Positions 13,403 to 22,407 are shown, counted from the first letter of the stretch. The stretch: 38,621 nt of DNA from a virus (IMGVR_UViG_3300020202_000161:1-38621); one strand, 5' to 3'. Program-made: numbers and translations. Notes: generated by a model not told the origin, from the letters alone.

Positions 13403-13693
13403 TTGAGACGAGCAGCAAAGGTAGACGCAAACCATGGGGCGATTGTCGACGCCCTTCGCGCAGCAGGAGCCACCGTGCACAGTCTCGGGGCCGTAGGCGA
13501 TGGTTGTCCCGATTTGTTGGTCGGGTACCGCGGAGCAACGCACCTGCTCGAGGTAAAAGAGAAGAGCCGCAAGCCAAGCGAAAAACGACTCGGCCTTACC
13601 CAAGCGCTGTGGCACGCCTATTGGCGAGGCGGACAACTGGTCGTAGTCCATTCACCCGAAGAAGCGTTGCGAGCAATCGGAGCCATCAAGTGA
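13403..13693 (+). CDS. VRR-NUC / resolvase-like PD-(D/E)XK nuclease, 96 aa
   Basis: V-D-A-N-H-G-A-I-V-D-A-L-R-A-A-G, then G-C-P-D-L-L-V-G-Y, then L-L-E-V-K-E-K-S and L-T-Q-A-L-W-H-A-Y form the VRR-NUC fold with catalytic D (PDL) and E-V-K. These small phage nucleases cut branched or junction DNA. The start must be TTG 13403 because no ATG or GTG exists before the conserved region; this places it two bases after the last tRNA-like stem, so folding of that RNA could affect translation. Sits upstream of SSB. Confidence 0.82.
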   Translation: MRRAAKVDANHGAIVDALRAAGATVHSLGAVGDGCPDLLVGYRGATHLLEVKEKSRKPSEKRLGLTQALWHAYWRGGQLVVVHSPEEALRAIGAIK

Positions 13694-13902
13694 GCGCCGG
13701 AACCTGCGCCAAGTGCGGAACCTCTTTCGATCGCGGCTTCCATATCGCCATCGCAATCGTGGTCACCGGCGGAAGGTTTCCACCCAAGGGCGGCCAGTAC
13801 TGCGTCACGTGTATTCCTGATGAGCTGGTTCGGCTGGCGAAGGAAATCAAGAAAGCCAATCGGGTCGCACCGCTAACCAACCCTCAGGGCAAACTCGAGT
13901 GA
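13690..13902 (+). CDS. Small zinc-ribbon protein, 70 aa
   Basis: GTG start at 13690 overlaps the nuclease stop. C-A-K-C-G-T-S-F near the start and Y-C-V-T-C-I-P-D later give two CxxC knuckles about 30 residues apart, a standard zinc ribbon. A basic helix follows. No family beyond zinc ribbon recognised; probably nucleic-acid or protein binding. Confidence 0.62.
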   Translation: MSAGTCAKCGTSFDRGFHIAIAIVVTGGRFPPKGGQYCVTCIPDELVRLAKEIKKANRVAPLTNPQGKLE

Positions 13903-14132
13903 CAGTCGCGTGCGGTATACAGTGCGCAATCTCAATGGACGGAAATGGAATGGGCGAGCGTGATGAGATACAGACCGCACTTCGGCGATTGATGCCGCTG
14001 ATATCAGCGCTGGATTGGTTGGCGGACCGGCTGAACTGGCCGTCACTCACAATCGAAGTGGTTCAGCTGAAGCTGACCGCATGCCAGCTCGAGAACGAGA
14101 TAAGAAGAATGGACCGCCGCCAGCTGCACTGA
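13899..14132 (+). CDS. Hypothetical helical protein, 77 aa
   Basis: Starts at GTG 13899 overlapping the upstream stop (GTGA). After a short N-terminus the sequence is amphipathic helix: L-M-P-L-I-S-A-L-D-W-L-A-D-R-L-N-W-P. An internal ATG at 13935 is possible. Not recognised. Confidence 0.55.
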   Translation: MTVACGIQCAISMDGNGMGERDEIQTALRRLMPLISALDWLADRLNWPSLTIEVVQLKLTACQLENEIRRMDRRQLH

Positions 14133-14175
14133 TGTAGGTGTGCGTCCGGTCGCACTCCGGTCGTACTATCCGTTT

Positions 14176-14508
14176 GTGAACAAAGTTATTCTCGTCGGTC
14201 AGGTGGGACAACAGCCGGAGATCGACAGCTCACGCGCTAACCCCATCGCCACCTTCACCGTCTCGCTTGTAGACAAATGGCGCACTGACACTGGGCACAA
14301 CCAGAGAACAACCTGGGTCCGATGTCTCGCGTATGGGGAAAAGGCCCGCCTCGCTCAATCCCTCTGTGCCAAGTCGCGCAAGGTGATTGTCGAAGGCCGA
14401 CTCGCGAATCGAAAACACCGAGACCCGATGACTGACGATGGCTACTGCCTCGAAGTGGTGGTCGCAAACATCGAATCCTGCGCCGCCAACGAGGACAGCG
14501 AGAGCTGA
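14176..14508 (+). CDS. ssb: Single-stranded DNA-binding protein (OB fold), 110 aa
   Basis: GTG start gives the classical V-N-K-V-I-L-V-G-Q-V-G-Q-Q-P-E-I opening, then I-A-T-F-T-V-S-L, T-T-W-V-R-C-L-A-Y-G and K-V-I-V-E-G-R-L, the OB strands of bacterial SSB. The tail is acidic (N-E-D-S-E-S) but lacks the D-I-P-F tip used to recruit host repair proteins. It covers single strands in replication and recombination with ERF. An upstream in-frame start at 14140 would spoil the conserved N-terminus. A TACTAT (14164-14169) only 6 bases before GTG hints at a leaderless message. Confidence 0.88.
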   Translation: MNKVILVGQVGQQPEIDSSRANPIATFTVSLVDKWRTDTGHNQRTTWVRCLAYGEKARLAQSLCAKSRKVIVEGRLANRKHRDPMTDDGYCLEVVVANIESCAANEDSES

Positions 14509-14514
14509 CCTATT

Positions 14515-14530
14515 TGTTCTAGACTGAACA
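14515..14530. promoter_or_regulatory. Inverted repeat before the terminase gene
   Basis: TGTTC (14515-14519) and GAACA (14526-14530) flank six bases in the 48-base gap before the small terminase gene. This symmetrical site could be an operator marking the early-late boundary. No clear -35/-10 pair could be fixed here. Confidence 0.35.
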
Positions 14531-14556
14531 TCCGTTAAGCTGTGCGTGCGCCGCCT

Positions 14557-14988
14557 ATGTCCGACTCTTCCGAGCAACGCAGCAAGGGCGGCCGACCAAG
14601 CGTAATGACCCCGCAGGTCAGGGAGCGGATCATCGAACTGGTGCGCAAAGGCAACTACCGCAAGGTCGCCGCAATGGTGGCAGGCGTGTCTGAGCGCGTG
14701 GTCTCCGAATGGATGACCGAAGGTGAGAGAAATCCCGACAGCGAGCAGGGCGAGTTTGCGCGTTCAATCCTTGAAGCCGAGGGAACTGCGGAAACGGTTA
14801 TGAGTGCTGTGGTGTGGGAGGCCGGCAAAGTCGACCCGGACCACGCCTGGAAGTGGCTAGCTCGCAAAGCACCAGACCGCTGGGCGGAAACACGCAAGAC
14901 AGAGTTGACCGGGAAAGACGGCGATGCGCTGTCGATCGTGATCAACAAGGTCTCGATGGATGACCCGAGTGGGGCTGGCGATGAGTGA
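14557..14988 (+). CDS. terS: Terminase small subunit, 143 aa
   Basis: Contains G-G-R-P-S-V-M-T-P-Q-V-R-E-R-I-I, an HTH-like Y-R-K-V-A-A-M-V-A-G-V-S-E-R-V-V-S-E-W-M, a central helix pair (F-A-R-S-I-L-E-A-E-G-T-A) and H-A-W-K-W-L-A-R-K-A-P-D-R-W, the set seen in small terminase subunits. It recognises the packaging site and hands DNA to TerL. ATG 14557 is preferred over 14542. Unusually, about 4 kb of tailspike-type genes separate it from TerL. Confidence 0.83.
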   Translation: MSDSSEQRSKGGRPSVMTPQVRERIIELVRKGNYRKVAAMVAGVSERVVSEWMTEGERNPDSEQGEFARSILEAEGTAETVMSAVVWEAGKVDPDHAWKWLARKAPDRWAETRKTELTGKDGDALSIVINKVSMDDPSGAGDE

Positions 14989-15280
14989 CGACAAGGTCGA
15001 CGCCGTTACGCTTATCGAGGTCTCGCGATACCCGATGGAGGCCAATGCGCTGTTGCGTGGCACCAGTCGCCACCAAATCGTCGGCGATCTACTGGCCGAA
15101 CTCGAGCGAATGAAGAACACCAGGTGGGCGCCAGCAGCAACGGTCTCGCCAGATAACGACATGGTTCGCCGCGTGCGTGAAGCCATGTTTGTACAAGATG
15201 TACAACCTGTACAACCGCGCCTGACTCTCATCCAGGGCGGACTCTCCGACAAGAACGATACCGATATGCCGACAGAGTGA
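14981..15280 (+). CDS. Hypothetical protein, 99 aa
   Basis: MSDDKVDAVTLIEVSRYPME starts 8 bases before the terminase stop. Residues ~70-80 are a V-Q repeat (F-V-Q-D-V-Q-P-V-Q-P) encoded by three TGTACA hexamers at 15190-15195, 15199-15204 and 15208-15213. The gene could carry a packaging signal next to TerS, or the repeat may only be at protein level. Protein family not recognised. Confidence 0.58.
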   Translation: MSDDKVDAVTLIEVSRYPMEANALLRGTSRHQIVGDLLAELERMKNTRWAPAATVSPDNDMVRRVREAMFVQDVQPVQPRLTLIQGGLSDKNDTDMPTE

Positions 15281-15507
15281 CGGCAATCGCCATAGCACTA
15301 GCCGTCGTGCTGGTGCCTGCGACCGCACTCCTCGCGGTCTATCTCGAGCGCCGATTCACATCGAAGCGTCTCGCGGCCATCGCTCTCCGCGCGCTGATTG
15401 AGCACGAGGAATTCGCCAAGGGCCATCCCGTAGTCTACGGGCCCGACCAACGTCACAAGGCCATCGCCCAGCGCATCGCTGCGCATCTCGCGTGGGGTAA
15501 GCGATGA
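15277..15507 (+). CDS. Small membrane protein, 76 aa
   Basis: GTG start overlapping the upstream stop. One strong membrane helix (AIAIALAVVLVPATALLAVY) followed by a basic stop-transfer L-E-R-R-F and a charged cytoplasmic region with G-H-P-V-V-Y-G-P-D-Q-R-H. Family unknown. First gene of the host-interaction cassette between the terminase genes. Confidence 0.62.
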   Translation: MTAIAIALAVVLVPATALLAVYLERRFTSKRLAAIALRALIEHEEFAKGHPVVYGPDQRHKAIAQRIAAHLAWGKR

Positions 15508-15872
15508 GCTACCCGAAACCAGCGCTGATGTACGCGGTACTGCCGACAGCTGGCGGCGGATTTTCTGACGTTCAAGCGGTCACCGGACTGACCACGCTCT
15601 TTGCATTCACAGACCTGAGCGCGTGGGGCGGATTGCTCTTCGTTGCAATCAACACGCACGCCTCGAACGCCGGCAAGGTGACGATCGAGACGAGCGAGGA
15701 CGGAACATTCGCTGACGTTGTGACGGTCGAACTCGAAATCCCGGCCCAAAAGCAAGTTACCCACGAAGTCACGCGCGACCAGATGCGGAAGTATTACCGA
15801 CTGTCCGCGGACGTGAACCCCTCAGCCTGGTCAGTGAAGTGGCTGGTCCGAGGCATCGGGAGGGTAGCGTGA
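15504..15872 (+). CDS. Probable virion surface protein, 122 aa
   Basis: Beta-rich throughout: A-G-G-G-F-S-D-V-Q-A-V-T-G-L, W-G-G-L-L-F-V-A-I-N-T, S-N-A-G-K-V-T-I-E-T-S-E-D-G, ending W-S-V-K-W-L-V-R-G. The layout resembles small beta-sandwich structural proteins that compare a measured signal strand by strand. Start overlaps the previous stop by 4 bases and lies in line with tail genes, so a virion role is likely. Confidence 0.55.
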   Translation: MSYPKPALMYAVLPTAGGGFSDVQAVTGLTTLFAFTDLSAWGGLLFVAINTHASNAGKVTIETSEDGTFADVVTVELEIPAQKQVTHEVTRDQMRKYYRLSADVNPSAWSVKWLVRGIGRVA

Positions 15873-16858
15873 CCGCGCTCATCCTGATTCTCCTCGCGCA
15901 GCAAGCCAGTCCGTCCACTTCAATCAGCGACGGAACGGTCAAGACCCGCAAGGCCACTGTCTCAGCGTCTGGTGCGCTGAAGGTTGACCCAAGCGGCGGC
16001 AGCACGAGCGTTACGCAGGGCACGTCGCCATGGGTGACAAACCAAGTCAGTCTCGCGATTGCGCAGGGCGCGTTGCTCGGCTCTAACACGCTGGTTTTCA
16101 GCGGCTGCCAGGCGCTGTCCGGAACGCCGACCTACACGAGCGGAACGATTCAAGGCTGCACGATGGATGTGAACGGGCGCTTGCGCGTGGCGGTAGGAAC
16201 GTCGGCGCTTCCCACTGGCGCCGCAACCTCGACAAACCAAACGAGCGGACTGCAGAAAACAATCATTCGCAGCGGCACAAAGGGCCTGAAGGTCCCGGCC
16301 GATATCACCTCCACCAATCTCGACGACCAGACCGAGGCGCTTGATATTTTTGTGCACGGCGGAGTGCTCACCGCGGTAGGCAATCAGGCCGAAGGCGGCA
16401 GCGCCCCCAATCCTTTCGGCGTGGGAGGGTTGGTCACTGGGCACGGTCAAACGCCGCCGAACGTTGCGCACGACGCCCTGGTTTTGTGGCGCGGCGACCC
16501 TCAGGGCCGACAATACATCTCGACGAACGGCGCTCTGGGTTGGCACTGCTCAGTCAGCTTCGCAAAGGATGAGCAGCAGTGTCTCGACTCCTCGTCGGAC
16601 ATCATCATCGTCACAGATATCATCCTAAGTAACTTCGACGCCCGTCAGACCATCAACGTCTATTATTCGACCGCTGGCGACTGCAGCACGAAGACCGGGC
16701 AGATAATCGCGAAGGTCAAGCTGGCCGACTACGCAACGTGGTCGCATTCATTCAAACAAGACATCCGGCTCTCGGACGGAGTCCGCCTCTGTTGCGATGG
16801 CGAGAACTCGACCGATTACAGCTGCGACCTGTCCGGTCACTACATCCCCAAGCCATGA
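15869..16858 (+). CDS. Probable tail/adhesion structural protein, 329 aa
   Basis: GTG start (V-T-A-L-I-L-I-L-L-A-Q-Q) gives a short hydrophobic N-terminus that could be a minimal export signal. The body is Ser/Thr/Gly-rich beta structure with the phage structural signature A-L-P-T-G-A-A-T-S-T-N-Q-T near residue 115. The C-terminal ~110 residues hold eight cysteines (Y-S-T-A-G-D-C-S, L-C-C-D-G), unusual for a cytoplasmically assembled virion protein. Context points to host-surface contact together with the tailspike. Confidence 0.58.
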   Translation: MTALILILLAQQASPSTSISDGTVKTRKATVSASGALKVDPSGGSTSVTQGTSPWVTNQVSLAIAQGALLGSNTLVFSGCQALSGTPTYTSGTIQGCTMDVNGRLRVAVGTSALPTGAATSTNQTSGLQKTIIRSGTKGLKVPADITSTNLDDQTEALDIFVHGGVLTAVGNQAEGGSAPNPFGVGGLVTGHGQTPPNVAHDALVLWRGDPQGRQYISTNGALGWHCSVSFAKDEQQCLDSSSDIIIVTDIILSNFDARQTINVYYSTAGDCSTKTGQIIAKVKLADYATWSHSFKQDIRLSDGVRLCCDGENSTDYSCDLSGHYIPKP

Positions 16859-17241
16859 AACATCTCATCCTCTCAATCGCTGTCGCGGTGTGCATCGGCG
16901 GGCTGATCAGCCAAACCAACGCTGTTGCGGCTCCGACTTCTGACGCTGGAGTCGATGGCGGAACGCGCAGGCCCGGCGTTCTCGCCCTTCGCGTGATGCA
17001 GCTGAACCAGCGCGTCGAAGAAGGCCGCTTTTTCCTGGTCGAAAACGTCGACAAGCCAGGCACGTACGGTCTGCTTCACGCCCCGGTGCTGGTTGGGTTC
17101 CGTGATGCTGGCTTCTACTCGCGCCAGCCGCCAAGCGGAGCTGTCCTCGTCAGCACAGACATCACCGAGGAGGCGTTTCCTGCGTTAGCGGCGCGCATCC
17201 TTGGCGACCGCTGGCGAATCTATCGAGGAGACGCTGGCTGA
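16855..17241 (+). CDS. Predicted secreted protein, 128 aa
   Basis: Signal peptide MKHLILSIAVAVCIGG ending near A-V-A-A, then a D-A-G-V-D-G-G linker common in secreted Myxococcota proteins. The mature domain is compact (F-F-L-V-E-N-V-D-K-P-G, F-P-A-L-A-A-R-I-L-G-D-R-W). Not recognised. The ATG overlaps the upstream stop. A Sec signal directly before a tailspike gene is odd; it may be a periplasmic or surface factor rather than a virion part. Confidence 0.6.
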   Translation: MKHLILSIAVAVCIGGLISQTNAVAAPTSDAGVDGGTRRPGVLALRVMQLNQRVEEGRFFLVENVDKPGTYGLLHAPVLVGFRDAGFYSRQPPSGAVLVSTDITEEAFPALAARILGDRWRIYRGDAG

Positions 17242-19085
17242 TGGGTTTCATCGAGGACGCCAACGTACTGCCACCACCACGCTCATCGCAGATTGCGATA
17301 GCTGGCGTGAATCAGTGTCTGACCGACCTCCGCACGGGCGTTCGCCGCAACCACATCGACATCCGTGATTACGGAGCAGTCGATGGGGCGGACTCAACCA
17401 CGGCCATGGATAACGCGGTGGCCGCAGCTGCCACCTACGGCGTCAAGCACGTCTATGTGCCGGTTGGCACATGGCTCCGCTCGTCCCTGTGGACCATTCC
17501 GGCGGGAGTCGTGGTGGTCGGCGAAGACGAGACAACGTCGATCGTCAAATTCATCTCAACCCCGACCAATGGCGTTCGTGCAATCAAACTCGACGCAGTA
17601 GGCGCGGGTCTCGAACGGCTAGGAATCTGGGTTGCCGGCGGGAAGTATTACTCCGCGGTCCAGTTTCGCGCGTCTCGCACCTTCGTCCGTGGCTGCAAGA
17701 TTGAGTACACCACGCCGGACGTAACTGCGGCTGACTTCGCCGGCATCTCCGGCTCGTTCATTCTTTACGCGACGGACTCTGACTCGGTCGGGTCAGCTGC
17801 GATGAAGGATGTTCGCATCGAGGATTGCGACATCTCCGCGACAGCCTCGAGCGGCGCGGGACTGAAGATTGGCGATGTCATCTCGGTGGTCAATGTCCCT
17901 GGCATCTACATCGGCAACAACCGGATCCACGACGTGGTCTCGGTCGGGTCGACGTACCAGAACTGGGGAATCTACGTCTCAAAGAAGACCATCAAGCCGA
18001 CGGTCGAGAACAACATTCTCGAAAATCTGACAGGTGGACTGTCGGGCATTCACTTTAATGACGACCCGAACCAGAGCGGCAACGGAACGATGTACCCGAT
18101 TTGCCGTGGCAACTACCTTAAGACGATCGACGCGATTGGTATCTCGGTCGATTTCTGCGTCGGCGCAGTGGTCGAGGGAAACACAGTTATCAACACGGCG
18201 ACCGGCATTCAGGTCGTGGGCGAAGGCACGGTAGACGCGGGCCACTCGAACAAAATCCTAAACAACCATCTCGAAACCCTACACACCACCACGGACCCAG
18301 GTCTCGGCTCGGAGCGCACGTTTATTAACGTCGACGAGGCCAGCACCTCGAACACCATCGTCAAGGGCAACACGCTTGGCGACAAGGGCGGAGCGGGCAC
18401 GAAAAGCATTTACGTTAAGTCACCGCGAACGCAGATTCTCGGCAATCGCTTCGCGAGCACGTCTCCTCGCGCCGCCATCGAGCTGCTGAACACAGCAGAC
18501 AACTGCCTTATCGCCAACAACTACATTCCGTCGCTGGATGGTGCGACAGGCGGGCAGATTCTGGTGGGTTCCGATGGGAACCTGATTACAGGCAATCTCT
18601 CTGCCGCAGGTGGAACAGGCGCGGCAGGCTCGGTCGGTGTACGCATCGCCGGCGACTACAACAAAGTCATCGGCAACAAATTCACTCTCGGCGGTGGGTC
18701 GAATAACAACGCAATCTTCGTTGCTAGCGGCGATCGCAACGTCATCCACGACAACGACATCGTCTCCGCGAGCACTGGCGGCATCAACGACTCCGGTACG
18801 AATACGATTCGACACAGTAACAACTGGGGAACCTCCGACGCGGCACTGGCACCAGGCAGGGCGCGCGGGCGAAGCACACAAAGCGGAGACGGTGCGACTA
18901 CGGCGTTCACTATCTCGCACGGACTCTACACAACGCCCGCTTCAGTGAGCGTCACCGCAGGTCACGCAGCGGCACGTGGCGATTTCCACGTCACGGTTAG
19001 TTCCACGCAAATAACGGTGACCTTTGGGACTGCTCCGGTCGCAGGCGCTTCGAACGTCGTTTTGAACTGGCAGGCAGAGGTCTGA
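17241..19085 (+). CDS. Tailspike protein with right-handed beta-helix, 614 aa
   Basis: After ~35 residues, H-I-D-I-R-D-Y-G-A-V-D-G-A-D-S-T marks the start of a pectate-lyase-3-type beta-helix, with rungs rich in G-N-x-I and N-N-x-I to about residue 520 (I-G-N-N-R-I-H-D, V-E-N-N-I-L-E-N, L-I-A-N-N-Y-I). A C-terminal beta domain of ~65 residues begins S-G-D-G-A-T-T-A-F-T-I and ends N-V-V-L-N-W-Q. Such trimeric spikes bind and usually cleave capsule or O-antigen. Catalytic residues cannot be chosen by eye. It lies between the terminase genes, and its stop overlaps TerL by one base. Confidence 0.88.
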   Translation: MGFIEDANVLPPPRSSQIAIAGVNQCLTDLRTGVRRNHIDIRDYGAVDGADSTTAMDNAVAAAATYGVKHVYVPVGTWLRSSLWTIPAGVVVVGEDETTSIVKFISTPTNGVRAIKLDAVGAGLERLGIWVAGGKYYSAVQFRASRTFVRGCKIEYTTPDVTAADFAGISGSFILYATDSDSVGSAAMKDVRIEDCDISATASSGAGLKIGDVISVVNVPGIYIGNNRIHDVVSVGSTYQNWGIYVSKKTIKPTVENNILENLTGGLSGIHFNDDPNQSGNGTMYPICRGNYLKTIDAIGISVDFCVGAVVEGNTVINTATGIQVVGEGTVDAGHSNKILNNHLETLHTTTDPGLGSERTFINVDEASTSNTIVKGNTLGDKGGAGTKSIYVKSPRTQILGNRFASTSPRAAIELLNTADNCLIANNYIPSLDGATGGQILVGSDGNLITGNLSAAGGTGAAGSVGVRIAGDYNKVIGNKFTLGGGSNNNAIFVASGDRNVIHDNDIVSASTGGINDSGTNTIRHSNNWGTSDAALAPGRARGRSTQSGDGATTAFTISHGLYTTPASVSVTAGHAAARGDFHVTVSSTQITVTFGTAPVAGASNVVLNWQAEV

Positions 19086-20449
19086 TGGAGATTGCCCTGC
19101 CATACGACTTCAAGCCCCGGCGCTACCAGAAGCGGCTGATGGCCTACTTCAACGATGGCGGCAAGCGCGCTGTCGGAGTGTGGCACCGACGCGCGGGCAA
19201 AGACCTCGTCATGCTGAACCAGACGTGCGTCATGGCCCACGAGCGCAAGGGCGTCTATTGGCACTGCCTCCCGACGTACCGCCAAGCCAAGAAAGCCATC
19301 TGGGACGGCTTCACCTCAGAGGGCAAACGAATCATCGATACCGTTTTCCCGCCGGCCATCGTCAAACGAAAGAACGAAGCCGAAATGCTGCTCGAGCTTC
19401 AGTGCGGCTCGATGTTCCAGCTCGTCGGCTCGGACACGATCGACCACCTCGTCGGCGCTGGACCCGTGCACATCAGCTTTTCGGAGTTCTCTATCTCCAA
19501 GCCCAATTGCTGGGACCTCACACGACCGATGCTTCGCGAGAATCGCGGCTCGGCTGCCTTCATCTTCACCCCTCGCGGCAACAACCACGCAAAGAAACTC
19601 TTCGACATCGCGAAAGAGTCGCAGGGCTGGTACGCGGAGAGACTCACTATCCACGACACTGGCGCGCTGCCGCTCTCAACGCTCGAGGAAGAGCGACAGG
19701 CGGGAATGCCCGAAGCATTGATTCGCCAAGAGTACTTGTGCGACTTCACAGCTGCGCTGGTCGGCTCGGTCTACGGCGACCTAATCGAGGCCCTAGAGAA
19801 GCGCGGTCACATCGAAGCCTTTGAGCATGACCGCGATGGCGTCTTTGTTTCTTTCGACCTCGGCATCGGTGACGCAACCGCGCTCTGGTTCTGGCGGGTC
19901 GAAGGCGGACAGTTCCAGCTGATCGACTACCACGAAGCATCCGGCAAGCCGGCGTCCTACTTCTTTGACGAGCTGGAGCTGCGAGCCCAACGCGACGGCT
20001 ATCGCTACACCAAAATCTACCTGCCTCACGACGCTCGACACCGGACTTTCCAAACCGGCGTCACCACGCTCGACCTGTTCCTTGAGCGGTTCGGTCCCGG
20101 CATGGTGCAGATTACTCCGCACCTGTCGCTGGCTGATGGTCTGCAGGCTGCGCGCTGGTTCTTACAGCAAGACGTTCGAATTCATCTGCGCTGCGGTGAA
20201 GGCATCGAGTGTCTGAAGCAGTATCACTACGCCTACGACGCCGACGCTCGGACGTACACGAAGAAGCCGGAACACGACTGGTCAAGTCACGGCGCTGATG
20301 CGTTCCGCTACGCCGCTCTCGTCGCCCGCGCCATTCAGCGCATCGTCACCAGGCCGAAGCCGGCAAACAAGCCAGCCGTGCCCGAGTTTCGCAAACCAAC
20401 CATTGATGAATTGTTCGCCGCTCAAGGCGGCGGAAGGAATCGAATCTAA
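19085..20449 (+). CDS. terL: Terminase large subunit (packaging ATPase/nuclease), 454 aa
   Basis: ATPase: Walker A-like W-H-R-R-A-G-K-D (33-40), Walker B V-H-I-S-F-S-E134, coupling motif I-F-T-P-R-G (160-165). Nuclease: D258 in S-F-D-L-G-I-G-D, D316 in L-P-H-D-A-R-H and the closing H-D-W-S-S-H-G-A-D-A-F-R-Y (397-409). It drives DNA into the prohead and cuts it. Length is normal. Whether packaging is headful or site-specific cannot be read from sequence alone. Confidence 0.95.
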   Translation: MEIALPYDFKPRRYQKRLMAYFNDGGKRAVGVWHRRAGKDLVMLNQTCVMAHERKGVYWHCLPTYRQAKKAIWDGFTSEGKRIIDTVFPPAIVKRKNEAEMLLELQCGSMFQLVGSDTIDHLVGAGPVHISFSEFSISKPNCWDLTRPMLRENRGSAAFIFTPRGNNHAKKLFDIAKESQGWYAERLTIHDTGALPLSTLEEERQAGMPEALIRQEYLCDFTAALVGSVYGDLIEALEKRGHIEAFEHDRDGVFVSFDLGIGDATALWFWRVEGGQFQLIDYHEASGKPASYFFDELELRAQRDGYRYTKIYLPHDARHRTFQTGVTTLDLFLERFGPGMVQITPHLSLADGLQAARWFLQQDVRIHLRCGEGIECLKQYHYAYDADARTYTKKPEHDWSSHGADAFRYAALVARAIQRIVTRPKPANKPAVPEFRKPTIDELFAAQGGGRNRI

Positions 20450-22407
20450 TGGACGCCGAACGAATCGACTCCGACCAGTATAGCGACGAGACGCCCGAAG
20501 GTATTCGCAATCGATGGCAGCTCGAGCTCGACTCGGCCAATAAAGACATTGAGAAGTGGCACAAGCGCGGCGAGCTGGTGCTCAAACGCTTCAGGGACGA
20601 ACGCGGCGAGACTGACGACGGCACCAAGCTCAACCTCTACACCTCGAACGTCCAAACGCTGCAAGCACTCCTTTTCGGGAAAACACCGCAAGTAGACGTG
20701 GCCCGGAAGTTTGGTGACCCGAATGATGACCTCGCACGCGTAGGCGGCGAAACGATGGAGCGCCTACTGAACTGCGACATCGAACGAGACTCCGACTCGT
20801 ACAAGCGGGCCTTGACGTACGCGCTGATGGACCGTCTTAACCCGGGCGCCGGAATCGTTCGGCTGCGCTATGTGGCTGAGTTCGGCGTCGAAGAGGTGCC
20901 GGCGAAGATTGACCCGGTGACTGGCGTTGAACTGGCGCCAGGCTTCAAGCGTGAGGTGAAAACCTTCGAGGACGTAGAAGTTGACCACGTCAACTGGAAA
21001 GACTTTCGATGGTCACCCGCTCGCGTTTGGCACGAAGTGCGATGGGTCGCTTTCAAAACGGACATGGGCCGTCGTGCGCTGATCAAGCGATTCGGCGAAA
21101 AGGGCAAAACCATCCCGCTCATCGCATCCAAGCGGACGGACCAAGACGACTCGAGCGCAAAGCAAAATGACCCATGGTCGCGCGCATGTGTCTGGGAGAT
21201 TTGGGACAAAGAAACCGAAACGGCTTACTGGATCGCCGAAGGATTCAATCAAATCCTCGACGTAAAAGAGAACCCACTTCAGCTCGACGGCTTCTTTCCG
21301 ATGCCCGAGCCGATGCTTGCGAACATCACCACGAGTTCGCTGGTGCCGGTTCCCGACTACGTACTCGCTCAAGACCTCTACACCGAAATTGACGAGCTAA
21401 GCGCGCACATTCGTTTGCTCACCGAGGCGGTCAAGGTTTCCGGCGTCTACGATGAGACCCTACCAGGTCTCGATACGTTGCTGAGTGGACCACGCCGTAA
21501 CAAACTCATCCCCGTCGCCAACTGGCCATCACTGACCGAGAAGGGCGGCATGCAGGGAGCAATCAACTTCCTGCCGATCGACATGGTCGTCAACGCCTTG
21601 ACGGTCCTGACGCAGCAACGCACCGAGCGAATCGCGCTCCTTTTCCAGGTCACCGGCTTCAGCGACATCATGCGCGGTCAGGCGATGTCGAACACCACCG
21701 CGACCGAACAAGCCATCAAGGCCCGGTTCGCATCCGTTCGCGTGCAAGCGATGCAGGATGAGTTTGCTCGCTTCGCCTCTGACGTTCAGAGAATCAAGGC
21801 AGAAATCATCTCCAAGCACTTCGACCCGCAGACGATTATCGAGCGTTCAAACGTTCTGCACACGCCCGACGCGCAAATGGCGATGCAGGCGGTGCAGTTG
21901 ATTAAATCGAAGTGGTTTCTCTATCGCGTGTCGGTCCGACCGGAAAACGTTTCGATTACCGACTACGCGGCGCTCAAAGGCGAGCGCACCGAATTCCTTC
22001 AAGCGCTCACCGGATTCATCCAAACGGCACTGCCTGCCGCCCAAGCAATGCCAGGCTCTCTGCCGGAGCTGCTCGAGTGCCTTAAGTGGGGCCTCGCTGG
22101 CTTCAAAGGCTCTAGCGAAATCGAAGGAGTGCTTGACCGGGCGATTGCCAAGGCAACCGAGATGGCGTCGCAGCCGCAACAGCAGAAGCCAGACCCGAAG
22201 CTTCAAGCCATCGCCCTTAAAGGCAAGATCGAGGCAGCCAACGATGAGCGAGAGTTGCGCTCTGACCTCGTTCGCACCCAAGCCGAAGTCCAAGCGGACA
22301 AGGTCAAGCAAGTCACGAAATTCCAAATCGACCAGGCCGCGGCGAACACCAACGCCGAGCGAGAGATGGGCCTTGCTGCCGTGAGGCAGACCACCGGGGG
22401 TGACTAA
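20449..22407 (+). CDS. Portal protein, 652 aa
   Basis: The large acidic/helical portal of podoviruses: R-W-Q-L-E-L-D-S-A-N-K-D-I-E-K-W, then L-N-L-Y-T-S-N-V-Q-T-L, G-A-G-I-V-R-L-R-Y and W-K-D-F-R-W-S-P-A-R. The stem and wing region follows; the C-terminal ~60 residues are a charged barrel-like helix. It forms the dodecameric DNA channel between head and tail. Follows TerL with a one-base overlap. Confidence 0.9.
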   Translation: MDAERIDSDQYSDETPEGIRNRWQLELDSANKDIEKWHKRGELVLKRFRDERGETDDGTKLNLYTSNVQTLQALLFGKTPQVDVARKFGDPNDDLARVGGETMERLLNCDIERDSDSYKRALTYALMDRLNPGAGIVRLRYVAEFGVEEVPAKIDPVTGVELAPGFKREVKTFEDVEVDHVNWKDFRWSPARVWHEVRWVAFKTDMGRRALIKRFGEKGKTIPLIASKRTDQDDSSAKQNDPWSRACVWEIWDKETETAYWIAEGFNQILDVKENPLQLDGFFPMPEPMLANITTSSLVPVPDYVLAQDLYTEIDELSAHIRLLTEAVKVSGVYDETLPGLDTLLSGPRRNKLIPVANWPSLTEKGGMQGAINFLPIDMVVNALTVLTQQRTERIALLFQVTGFSDIMRGQAMSNTTATEQAIKARFASVRVQAMQDEFARFASDVQRIKAEIISKHFDPQTIIERSNVLHTPDAQMAMQAVQLIKSKWFLYRVSVRPENVSITDYAALKGERTEFLQALTGFIQTALPAAQAMPGSLPELLECLKWGLAGFKGSSEIEGVLDRAIAKATEMASQPQQQKPDPKLQAIALKGKIEAANDERELRSDLVRTQAEVQADKVKQVTKFQIDQAAANTNAEREMGLAAVRQTTGGD

